Both the position numbers and the translations under genes were made by a program. Positions 1-5,733 of a DNA stretch of 12,106 bases are shown here, in pieces. This stretch comes from an uncultured Bacteroidales bacterium (GTDB taxonomy: Bacteria > Bacteroidota > Bacteroidia > Bacteroidales > UBA932): NCBI GenBank assembly GCA_945983015.1, contig CAMFSN010000049.1, forward strand, positions 1-12,106. Reading direction: 5' to 3'. The notes beneath the pieces are model-generated. The model saw nothing but the letters and a program-made list of their open reading frames with translations, made no database searches and was not told where the DNA came from. The stretch's first letter is position 1; every line of letters starts with the position of its first letter.

Positions 1-290
1 TCGAGGGACGTGCCGCCCACGGCTCGGTAGTGGGTGCCGAGATCCGCGGCTGGCGTAGCAGGGAATTGGTGGGAGCTGGTGAAAGAAGGAAGTGAGCGGG
101 ATGGAGAGAAAACTAGGTGGAGGCAAGTGGAGCCAGGCGTGATCGAGGCGGGGTGGAAAATGTCGGGGATTTTGCTATTCAAGCAAAATCCTTCGACATT
201 TGGAACTCCCGAGAAGCCGAGCAGCCTCCGCCGAAAAATTAGACCCGTGAGTAATTCACCCCTTTTACCAGCGGGACTATATAATATGAC
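1..290. other. GC-rich left end with no convincing gene
   Basis: I find no gene I can support here. The first 160 bases are clearly richer in G than the rest of the window and include a small possible hairpin built on CTCGG/CCGAG (about 23-41). A plus-strand reading frame beginning at 34 stays open to 390, but it runs through the palindrome at 158-201, the terminator and antisense to the tRNA, and its translation resembles no family I know. The minus frame is also open over the first 157 bases but reads as low-complexity proline- and serine-rich sequence. The stretch lies just downstream of tRNA-Phe and is cut by the contig end, so it could be the edge of a variable region or plain intergenic DNA. 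Confidence 0.5.
158..201. repeat. Imperfect palindrome (19/20-nt arms, 5-nt loop)
   Basis: The left arm (158-176) and right arm (182-201) are near-perfect inverted copies separated by ATTCA. The inner stem is built on ATTTTGCT/AGCAAAAT and the outer stem on AAATGTCG/CGACATTT, with one small internal irregularity where GGG faces CTTCC. There is no T-run on either side, so it is not a standard intrinsic terminator. It could be a REP-like interspersed palindrome, an RNA-processing hairpin, or the end of a small non-autonomous element. Only one copy is visible in this window. Confidence 0.7.
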
Positions 291-324
291 AAAACCGCAA
301 AGGAATCTCTTCCATTGCGGTTTT
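291..324 (-). terminator. Intrinsic terminator of tRNA-Phe
   Basis: A perfect 10-bp inverted repeat (AAAACCGCAA at 291-300, TTGCGGTTTT at 315-324) is extended inward by GGAA/TTCC around a TCTC loop after one A-A mismatch. It starts five bases past the 3' end of the tRNA and ends in TTTT on the minus strand. Because the arms are A- and T-ended it could work in both directions. The short U-tract (four T then G) is the only weak point. Confidence 0.8.
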
Positions 325-328
325 GAGG

Positions 329-401
329 TGGTGCCACCGAGAATCGAACTAGGGACACAAGGATTTTCAGTCCTTTGCTCTACCAACTGAGCTATGGCAC
401 C
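329..401 (-). tRNA. tRNA-Phe (GAA anticodon)
   Basis: Read on the minus strand this is a full 73-nt cloverleaf. It has a 7-bp acceptor stem GGTGCCA/TGGCACC, a D arm closed by GCTC/GAGC, and an anticodon arm AAGGA-CTGAAAA-TCCTT giving anticodon GAA (phenylalanine). A five-base variable loop and the TTCGATT T-loop follow, with discriminator A at 329. The genomic bases after the discriminator are CCT, so the CCA tail is not fully encoded and would be added after transcription. One oddity is a T51-C63 mismatch in the middle of the T stem (CCTAG facing CTCGG); the rest of the stem pairs. It has its own promoter and terminator and lies downstream of the TonB receptor on the same strand. Confidence 0.96.
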
Positions 402-403
402 GT

Positions 404-459
404 GATTTGGGAATGCAAAGGTAAGAATATTTTTTTAATCTGCAAAGAATTCCCAAATC
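404..459. repeat. 11-bp perfect inverted repeat flanking the tRNA promoter
   Basis: GATTTGGGAAT (404-414) and ATTCCCAAATC (449-459) are exact inverted copies 34 bases apart. They bracket the tRNA-Phe promoter elements. On the plus strand the right arm is followed by six T (460-465), so it has terminator-like form in that direction despite the long loop. A TGCAAAG direct repeat (414-420, 441-447) lies just inside the arms. The role is unknown. Possible readings are a cruciform, an operator, or a terminator protecting the receptor gene from plus-strand transcription. Confidence 0.6.
416..446 (-). promoter_or_regulatory. Bacteroidota-type promoter of tRNA-Phe
   Basis: On the minus strand a -33 box TTTG (443-446) and a -7 box TACCTTTG (416-423, matching TAnnTTTG) are separated by 19 bases, which fits the Bacteroides primary sigma factor consensus. 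Transcription would begin a few bases further on, about 10 bases before the mature tRNA. Confidence 0.75.
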
Positions 460-471
460 TTTTTTCACTCC

Positions 472-852
472 TTAAAAACTGTAGCTCACTCTTAGCATAC
501 AGGAGATTGGAGCCTGAGGGAACAGACCCTCATACTGGACATACTCACCTTCCAGTTCATAGTACTCCCTGGACACCCAGGCGTCGGCACAATACTTATT
601 ATTCAGGAGATTATCCACATATATGCCCAGCCTCAGAAGATTTCCACCCGCAAACTTGAAGGAATGACTCAGGGAAGCATCTGCCACGAAATAAGCCGGA
701 AGACTCCTATCCTCACACTGGGTGTTATCCCAATACTGCTTGCCTACAAATCTGCCGTTAAGCCTGAACTCCAGGGCAGAGAGTTTCTCGCAGCCCACAA
801 ATGGACGAAGCAGCACTGAAGCGGATGCCACAGCGGATGGAGACATCAGCAT
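472..852 (-). CDS. TonB-dependent receptor, C-terminal part after a frameshift
   Basis: This is the last part of the outer-membrane beta-barrel that begins in the larger reading frame upstream. It reads as alternating barrel strands, contains the NNKY-type motif common near the end of TonB-dependent receptors (YVDNLLNNKY), and ends in aromatic Phe (VSYSF), the usual signal for barrel assembly. Its first ATG (850-852) overlaps the stop of the upstream frame in ATGCTGA, but it has no signal peptide and no plug, so it cannot be a separate receptor. Restoring one base before this ATG gives HYQNTT-MLMSPSAVASAS, which follows the HYxNxxxxxSPxxVA pattern of intact family members with no residue gained or lost. 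It therefore belongs to the same gene as 846-2726. Confidence 0.8.
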   Translation of the reverse strand: MLMSPSAVASASVLLRPFVGCEKLSALEFRLNGRFVGKQYWDNTQCEDRSLPAYFVADASLSHSFKFAGGNLLRLGIYVDNLLNNKYCADAWVSREYYELEGEYVQYEGLFPQAPISCMLRVSYSF

Positions 853-2726
853 GTAGTGTTCTGATAGTGCTCCTCCAATTGGCCTACAAAAGTATAGTCA
901 TCGTAGCTCGCGTACTTGCTCACATAGGCAGTGTAGTCGGAAATGCGGTTGGCCGACAGGTTCAAAGCAGCGGAAAGGGAGAGGAAAGAGGCAGGATTAT
1001 AGGCGGCAGACAATTCCACTCCTCTACGGTAGGCCCTGCCCACATTCTCCTTAAGAGCATAACCAGAAGAACTCAGGCGTCCGGTCTCCAGAAGCATATC
1101 CTGGTACTCCATAGCATAAAGGGCTGCACTGAAAGACAAAGCAGTGGAATGATACTCGTAGCCCAGCTCCAGATCCAGCATACTTTCAGGTTTGAGCTCA
1201 GCCTTTTCCGCTCCGGCGTTGTTGCTGGAAATCACATCCTTTATATCACTTCTGCCAGGCTCCCTATGACCAAGGGCGGCACTAAAATAGAATTTGCTCG
1301 CCTCTGATGGAGAATAACTTACACCGGCTCTCGGATTAAAGAAAGCCCAGCTCTTCTCATATCCCAGATCAGAAAAATCATCCTCCTGTCCCTGCATCCT
1401 GAGACTCACCAGTCTGTACTGCAGGTCCAAATAGAAGTTCCAGTCCTGAGCAAACTCGTATTCGCCACGGGCAAAGAATGAATAATCCTGCTTCAGAGCC
1501 GAGTTATCGTACCAGTTATCCTGCTCTCCAGGAACCAGTGAGCACCAAATCACATTCCCGAAATGCCCTCCGTCATAAGCCGAAGCACTGAGGCCAATGT
1601 CAAATTTAAGGGCTCCCTGATGATACCTGAGGTCAGAATTCAGGACATAGAGGGAGTTGTCCATCTTTTTGTGGATTATGAAATCGGCCTTCTTATATGT
1701 CTGACCCTCGAAGTCAACTGGCTCAAGACCATATTTACTGAGTTTCTTGTCAGCTTTGTACTGCTCATAGTAACCATCTCCCTTGGTAAAATTCAAAGTG
1801 GTGGTCAGATTCAAGACATCACTGAAAAGGTGGGTGTAGTTCAGCTGGAAATGCTGTTGAAGATAGTTATCCGACTCATTGTCATAGTAGTGGACATTCC
1901 CAAACTGATCATAATACTCGCCGGCAGGGTTATATCTTCTGTCTGTCTCCAGAGTACTCTGAGAGATACCTTCCCAGGTGATGCCACTATGCTGCTTGCC
2001 CATAAGATAGGTAAACCTAAGAGAATTCTTCTCAGACAGATAACCCACAACCGCCATCAGAGACTGCACATCGGCAAAGGCGTTTCGGATATAGCCGTCG
2101 GTGGTACCCTTGGAATAAAGGAAATTGGCATACAGTCCAGAGGCGGTCTTGCCGCTAGAGAGGCTCACGCAGGTCTGGGAAGTGTTCCAGGCTCCCCTGC
2201 TGTAGTCAAAGCTGGCAGAAGGCTTATCCCCCACCATAGCCGTACTCATATTGATACTGGCACCGAAAGCACCAGCTCCGCTAGCAGTGGTTCCAAGTCC
2301 CCTCTGAAGCTGCACGGAACTTAGCATACTGCTCAAGGCAGGAATGTTCACCCAGAAAACCTCCTGAGACTCAGCATCGTTAAGGGTGACACCATTAAGA
2401 GTCACATTGATCTGAGAGCCCTTGGAGCCCCTGATTCTGAGTTTGGAATATCCAAGACCGGTACCTCCCTCAGAGGAACTTACCACTGAAGGCTGAAGCG
2501 ACAGACTCATAGGAAGAGAATTCAGTGGAGACTGACTCTGCAGTTCCTCTTTTCCTAACATAGTGTAAGTCACAGGAGTCTTCTTACCTGCCCTTGAAGC
2601 ACTTACCACTACACTGTCCAATTTTTCCACCTCCTGAAGAGATGAAGAAAGTCCGGACGCATCCTGCCCCCAGACCGTCTGCGCGGCACATAGAGCCGCT
2701 ACTGTAATAAACAAAAAACCTCGCAT
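846..2726 (-). CDS. TonB-dependent outer-membrane receptor (thiamine uptake), frameshifted
   Basis: This encodes the N-terminal five-sixths of a TonB-dependent receptor, a beta-barrel that imports a ligand across the outer membrane using TonB energy. I chose ATG at 2726 because it begins a clean signal peptide (MRGFLFITVAALCAAQ, cleavage near VWG-QD). An in-frame TTG at 2744 is less likely. A TonB-box-like segment (KLDSVVVSASR) follows, then the plug domain with LRIRG and VTLNGVTLND motifs, then barrel strands. There is no carboxypeptidase-like N-terminal extension, so this is not a SusC-type protein. The frame ends at TGA 846-848, and the barrel continues in the next frame (472-852). The whole gene would encode about 750 residues. 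The TPP riboswitch upstream implies control by thiamine pyrophosphate and a role in thiamine or precursor uptake, like the predicted Omr1 receptors of Bacteroidota. Whether the frameshift is real or an assembly error is open. Confidence 0.9.
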   Translation of the reverse strand: MRGFLFITVAALCAAQTVWGQDASGLSSSLQEVEKLDSVVVSASRAGKKTPVTYTMLGKEELQSQSPLNSLPMSLSLQPSVVSSSEGGTGLGYSKLRIRGSKGSQINVTLNGVTLNDAESQEVFWVNIPALSSMLSSVQLQRGLGTTASGAGAFGASINMSTAMVGDKPSASFDYSRGAWNTSQTCVSLSSGKTASGLYANFLYSKGTTDGYIRNAFADVQSLMAVVGYLSEKNSLRFTYLMGKQHSGITWEGISQSTLETDRRYNPAGEYYDQFGNVHYYDNESDNYLQQHFQLNYTHLFSDVLNLTTTLNFTKGDGYYEQYKADKKLSKYGLEPVDFEGQTYKKADFIIHKKMDNSLYVLNSDLRYHQGALKFDIGLSASAYDGGHFGNVIWCSLVPGEQDNWYDNSALKQDYSFFARGEYEFAQDWNFYLDLQYRLVSLRMQGQEDDFSDLGYEKSWAFFNPRAGVSYSPSEASKFYFSAALGHREPGRSDIKDVISSNNAGAEKAELKPESMLDLELGYEYHSTALSFSAALYAMEYQDMLLETGRLSSSGYALKENVGRAYRRGVELSAAYNPASFLSLSAALNLSANRISDYTAYVSKYASYDDYTFVGQLEEHYQNTTC

Positions 2727-2746
2727 AATACACAAATTACGCAAGG
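2713..2746 (-). terminator. Terminator-like hairpin enclosing the receptor start codon
   Basis: On the minus strand CCTTGCGTAAT (2746-2736) pairs along its full length with ATTATGCGAGG (2729-2719), with two G-U pairs and a TTGTGT loop. Six T (2718-2713) follow. This has the form of an intrinsic terminator, and its 3' arm contains the ATG (2726-2724). It lies 24 bases past the P1 helix of the TPP riboswitch, as an expression platform should. The fold could both stop transcription and hide the start codon. A possible antiterminator is the 5' strand of riboswitch P1/P2 (2856-2848) pairing with CCCC and flanking bases of the terminator 5' arm. That alternative is inferred and contains bulges. Confidence 0.6.
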
Positions 2747-2769
2747 GGCTGGCACAAGTGCCATCAGAG

Positions 2770-2856
2770 ACTGCATTCCCTACGTCGGAATTACCCGAAT
2801 CAGGTTCAATGGGACTCTCTCAACCTGCAGACTAACGCTGCAAGTACCCCCGCAAT
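2770..2856 (-). promoter_or_regulatory. TPP riboswitch (THI element)
   Basis: The minus strand carries the conserved core of the thiamine pyrophosphate aptamer. P1 is ATTGC/GCAGT (2852-2856 with 2770-2774). P3 is CTTGCAG/CTGCAGG around CGTTAGT. The TGAGAGA motif follows, then AACCTGAT, then the P5 hairpin CGGGTAATTCCG, and finally the ACGTAGGGAA signature. The aptamer binds TPP and normally shuts off the downstream gene when thiamine is plentiful. A perfect 14-nt palindrome, TGGCACTTGTGCCA (2750-2763), separates it from the terminator-like hairpin at the start of the TonB receptor. Its presence is the main evidence that the receptor handles thiamine or a related compound. Confidence 0.94.
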
Positions 2857-2868
2857 TATTTTCGGCCG

Positions 2869-2899
2869 CAAATATAGCCCTAATCTTTTTCTTCTACAA
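2869..2899 (-). promoter_or_regulatory. Promoter of the TPP riboswitch/TonB receptor transcript
   Basis: A -7 box TATATTTG (2869-2876, minus) matches TAnnTTTG. A TTG at 2897-2899 lies 20 bases upstream, at the spacing expected for the -33 element. The -33 element falls within the last codons of the cyclotransferase gene. Initiation just past the -7 box would place the start 5-10 bases before the riboswitch P1 strand. Confidence 0.65.
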
Positions 2900-3638
2900 G
2901 TCTGACCTCATATATTCTAGGCCAATTCTTTCCCGTAAGAAAGATTCTGCCCTGCGAATCCACCGCTATCCCGTTCAGCACGTCCGTATCCTCACAACGC
3001 AAGTTCTCAGGCAGCAATCCGCTACAATCCACCAACGCCTCCACCTTCCCGTCCTTAGGATTGATGATGACTATGAAGTCCGTCATATAGACATTGGCCC
3101 AAATCTTCCCATCTATCCACTCCAACTCGTTCAGATACTTCAGGGCCTTGCCGTTCAGTGTGACATTCAGGCTCCTTTCCAGCTTCAACTCCGGAGAAAG
3201 GAAATACAGATAAGAAGTTCCATCACTGGCTATCAAGGACTTACCGTCAGTGGTAAGACCCCAGCCCTCCCTGGGATAAGAGTAGCTGGCCTTATACTCC
3301 ATGGTCTTAGCATCGTAGAGAAACAAAACTTTATTCTGCCAAGTCAGGATATAAAGCGTATCTCCCAGGATAACAGAGCCTTCCACGAAATACTTCTTAT
3401 TAAAATCCATCTTGAATTCAGGCTCTGCACTCTCCAGGCTGAGCCTCCTGAAGGAAGACTTGCCTTTCAAGCCCGTACTCTCATAGAGCTGCGAGCCCTG
3501 GAAGAAAAATCCCTGGGTATATGCCTGTCTGTCGTGAGGATACTCCTTCTGCACCTCCAAGGTATAGTGTCTGACCCTGGCAGACGAAGAGCAGGTGCAG
3601 GAAAGCAGCAAAGATATAATCAACAAAAAGCGTTTCAT
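2880..3638 (-). CDS. Glutaminyl-peptide cyclotransferase (beta-propeller type)
   Basis: This protein converts N-terminal glutamine of exported proteins to pyroglutamate. It has the motif series of the plant/bacterial beta-propeller glutaminyl cyclase family (Glu_cyclase_2): YTQGFFF, LYESTGLKGKSS, the VEGSV/ILTWQNK region, GWGLTTDG with ASDG, LNELEWIDGKIWANV, and near the end LNGIAVDSQG with LTGKNWP. The whole family length is present (252 residues). I chose ATG at 3638 because it starts the hydrophobic signal MKRFLLIISLLLSC. An in-frame ATG five codons upstream would put extra residues before it. LLSC fits a lipobox, so the mature protein may be a lipoprotein anchored at Cys14 and facing the periplasm. 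It is monocistronic by context, with the riboswitch transcript starting at its 3' end. Confidence 0.9.
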   Translation of the reverse strand: MKRFLLIISLLLSCTCSSSARVRHYTLEVQKEYPHDRQAYTQGFFFQGSQLYESTGLKGKSSFRRLSLESAEPEFKMDFNKKYFVEGSVILGDTLYILTWQNKVLFLYDAKTMEYKASYSYPREGWGLTTDGKSLIASDGTSYLYFLSPELKLERSLNVTLNGKALKYLNELEWIDGKIWANVYMTDFIVIINPKDGKVEALVDCSGLLPENLRCEDTDVLNGIAVDSQGRIFLTGKNWPRIYEVRLVEEKD

Positions 3639-3642
3639 TCTC

Positions 3643-3650
3643 CAAAAATA
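3643..3650 (-). promoter_or_regulatory. Possible -7 box for the cyclotransferase gene
   Basis: TATTTTTG on the minus strand matches TAnnTTTG. It ends only five bases before the ATG at 3638, so initiation at the usual distance would give a transcript with almost no leader. I see no clear -33 element. The box is the exact mirror image of the rnpB -7 box at 3663-3670. Confidence 0.4.
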
Positions 3651-3662
3651 CAAAATAATGCT

Positions 3663-3670
3663 TATTTTTG
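3663..3670 (+). promoter_or_regulatory. Probable -7 box of rnpB
   Basis: TATTTTTG matches the Bacteroidota -7 consensus TAnnTTTG and ends 12 bases before the P1 helix of RNase P RNA. That is a suitable distance for initiation close to the mature 5' end. A -33 element is not obvious, so only half of the promoter is supported. Confidence 0.5.
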
Positions 3671-3682
3671 TTCCCTCAAAAC

Positions 3683-3988
3683 AGGTGGGACGATCCGTCG
3701 CGGTCGAAAGACTGAGGAAAGTCCGGACAAGACAGGGCGACGCACTGCGGAAATCGCAGGTGGAGGTAACTTCACGCAGTCGTAACAGAAAATTACCGCC
3801 TCTAAAAAGGTAAGGGTGAAAACGCGAGGTAAGAGCTCACGACGGGTACCAGCGATGGCATTCGGCTACGGCACTGCGACTTGCAAGACCAAATATACTG
3901 ACAGATGAGGACTGCCCGTCCGATGTCAGGGGGTAGGTTGCGAAGATAAATGACGGAATAAAACAGAAACCGGCTTACTGTCCCACCT
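3683..3988 (+). ncRNA. rnpB: RNase P RNA component
   Basis: This is the catalytic RNA of RNase P, which removes 5' leaders from tRNA precursors. The 5' conserved segment GAGGAAAGTCCGGAC lies at 3714-3728. Its P4 partner ACAGAAACCGGCTTA is near the 3' end (about 3963-3977). P1 closes the molecule with AGGTGGGAC (3683-3691) pairing perfectly with GTCCCACCT (3980-3988). The AAGAT/GACGG segment just before P4 is also recognisable. At about 306 nt it is shorter than the E. coli RNA (377 nt), so some peripheral helices are reduced. A run of T follows P1 directly (3988-3993), so the P1 helix plus U-run may act as the terminator. The last T residues run into the stop codon of the convergent rimO gene. 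Confidence 0.95.
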
Positions 3989-3991
3989 TTT

Positions 3992-5311
3992 TTATTCTTC
4001 CACAGACACTATCTCCCCGAACAGGTCGTAAAGGTCACAATCCTTTATATGGACTTTCACAAAGGAGCCCGGAAGACTCTCCTCGGATATTCCTTCAGGC
4101 AGCTCTGCCCATATCTCTCCGTCCACCTCAGGGCTTTCCCACTCACTGCGACACACTGCCTTTCCAGAGACCACATCATCCACTATGGCCAGTACCGTAG
4201 TCCCCACTCTGCTGCGGTTAAAGTTCTGAGATATCTCACTCTGCCTTTCCATCAAGATATCGTAGCGACGCTTTTTCTCCTCTTCACTCACTTCATCCTT
4301 ATAGTGACGGGCTCCATAGGTCCCTTCCTCCTCCGAATAACAGAAGGCCCCCAGTCTTTCAAAACGAGCCTCGGCACAGAAATCCAGCAATTCCTCGAAC
4401 TCCTTCTCCCCTTCTCCGGGATGCCCCACTATGATAGTGGTACGAAGCGCCACCCCTGGGACTTCCTCCCTGAAACGACGTATCAGATTACGGGTCCAGG
4501 CAGAATCCACGTTCCTTCTCATTTTAGAGAGAACCGAATCAGAGATATGCTGAAGAGGGATATCCAGGTAGCGGCATAGCTTAGGATTATGAGCCATCTG
4601 ATAGAGCACATCTTCAGGGAAACTGTCCGGGTAGGAATAGTGAATCCTAATCCAGCGCAGGTCCTCGATTTCCGAAAGTTTTTCTATCAATTCTCCCAAA
4701 GCCCTTCTCTTATACAAATCCAGACCGTAATAGGTGGAATCCTGAGCTATGAGTATCAATTCCTTAACTCCCGAAGCCACCAACTGACGGGCCTCCTCCA
4801 GAAGGCTCTCCATAGGCACGGACTTATGAGCTCCTCTGATAAAAGGAATTGCACAGTAAGAACATCTCCTGTCACAACCCTCTGAAATCTTCAGATAGGC
4901 GGTCCCCGGCCCGCAATCGCTAGGCTTGCGGTATTTCATCTTAGAATGATCAGGCTTAACTCCCAGATACTTTAAGACAGGATCCAGGTCTCTGGCTCCG
5001 AACCAGGCATCCACTTCAGAAATCAGGGAAGGCATCTGGGTAGAATACCTCTGGCTCAGGCAACCGAACACCACTATCTTTCCTATGAGTCCGGCCTTCT
5101 TCTGCTCCACGGCTTCGAGTATGGCATTGATGCTCTCCTGCTTGGCATCCCCTATGAAACCACAGGTGTTAACAAGCAGATAATCCACTGCCGCATCCTC
5201 TTCAAATTCCGGAATAAGGAGAAACTCGTCCCCCAATTGGGAGACGAGATGTTCAGTATCTACCCTGTTCTTCGAACAGCCTAGAGTAAGAGTTCTAAGA
5301 CTATGCTTCAT
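3992..5311 (-). CDS. rimO: Ribosomal protein S12 methylthiotransferase RimO
   Basis: RimO is a radical-SAM enzyme that adds a methylthio group to a conserved aspartate of ribosomal protein S12. The 439-residue protein has all three expected parts. The N-terminal UPF0004 domain carries cluster cysteines at 12 (LTLGCSKNRVD), 50 (NTCGF) and 84 (FGCLSQRY). The radical-SAM core carries Cys146, Cys150 and Cys153 (EGCDRRCSYCAIPFIRG). A TRAM domain occupies the last 65 or so residues. The LGCSKN and CAIPFIRG signatures favour RimO over the tRNA enzyme MiaB. I chose ATG at 5311, which begins MKHSLRTLTLGC. The longer frame to 5359 runs inside the upstream gene. The start overlaps the end of the DUF5606 gene by 11 bases, suggesting translational coupling. 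It is the last gene of the operon. Confidence 0.95.
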   Translation of the reverse strand: MKHSLRTLTLGCSKNRVDTEHLVSQLGDEFLLIPEFEEDAAVDYLLVNTCGFIGDAKQESINAILEAVEQKKAGLIGKIVVFGCLSQRYSTQMPSLISEVDAWFGARDLDPVLKYLGVKPDHSKMKYRKPSDCGPGTAYLKISEGCDRRCSYCAIPFIRGAHKSVPMESLLEEARQLVASGVKELILIAQDSTYYGLDLYKRRALGELIEKLSEIEDLRWIRIHYSYPDSFPEDVLYQMAHNPKLCRYLDIPLQHISDSVLSKMRRNVDSAWTRNLIRRFREEVPGVALRTTIIVGHPGEGEKEFEELLDFCAEARFERLGAFCYSEEEGTYGARHYKDEVSEEEKKRRYDILMERQSEISQNFNRSRVGTTVLAIVDDVVSGKAVCRSEWESPEVDGEIWAELPEGISEESLPGSFVKVHIKDCDLYDLFGEIVSVEE

Positions 5312-5729
5312 CTTTGCTCTCTTCCTCCTGCTCCTCAGGCTCGAAATCCAAAGAAGCATAAGTCAAAAGTTCATTATACCAGTCCACCACCTTCTTCATA
5401 TGAGAGACATAGAAGCGGTCAGCATCGTAATCAGGCACAGCTTTCTCGAAAAGCGCCTTAAGTTCCTGGTCAGAAGACTTGGAAGATGGAGCGACTCCTC
5501 CTTCCAGCACCTTCTGCAAAGACAAGAAAACCTCCTGGAGCTTGAGCTCTTCCCTCTGAGTATAGATGGCGATATCCGCCAAAGTGGTAATACGACTCTT
5601 AGCATCAAAAACCACTCTCTTCTTATCACTGAGAGATTCAGCGATAATCCCGTGACGAGCCTGAGCTATATACTGGAACAGGCCTCTCTGACCTGATACC
5701 GTTAAAATCTTAGCCAAATCTGTTTTCAT
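5301..5729 (-). CDS. DUF5606 family protein
   Basis: This is a 142-residue cytoplasmic protein without signal peptide or membrane segment. The start MKTDLAKILTVSGQRGLF and the following ESLSDKKR region match my recollection of the Bacteroidota-specific DUF5606 family, whose function is unknown. The N-terminal 60 residues look like a small beta-rich fold, the middle is helical, and the last 15 residues are a strongly acidic tail rich in Glu. It lies four bases after coaE and overlaps rimO by 11 bases, so it is made together with them. I cannot assign a role from the sequence. Confidence 0.85.
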   Translation of the reverse strand: MKTDLAKILTVSGQRGLFQYIAQARHGIIAESLSDKKRVVFDAKSRITTLADIAIYTQREELKLQEVFLSLQKVLEGGVAPSSKSSDQELKALFEKAVPDYDADRFYVSHMKKVVDWYNELLTYASLDFEPEEQEEESKDEA

Positions 5730-5733
5730 AATA

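Noticed and set aside
34..390. Plus-strand open frame of 118 codons at the left end
   Set aside because: It crosses the palindrome, the terminator and antisense tRNA-Phe, and its translation matches no family. Chance frame.
840..860. Programmed ribosomal frameshift in the TonB receptor
   Set aside because: A -1 slip would be needed, but there is no slippery heptamer at the junction and I see no supporting structure. Single-base loss or assembly error is simpler.
801..2324. Plus-strand open frames of 168 and 253 codons opposite the TonB receptor
   Set aside because: These are shadows of the receptor coding sequence, without recognisable domains or promoters.
2742..2744. TTG start codon for the TonB receptor at 2744
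   Set aside because: It adds six residues before a complete signal peptide that starts naturally at ATG 2726. A non-ATG start is not needed.
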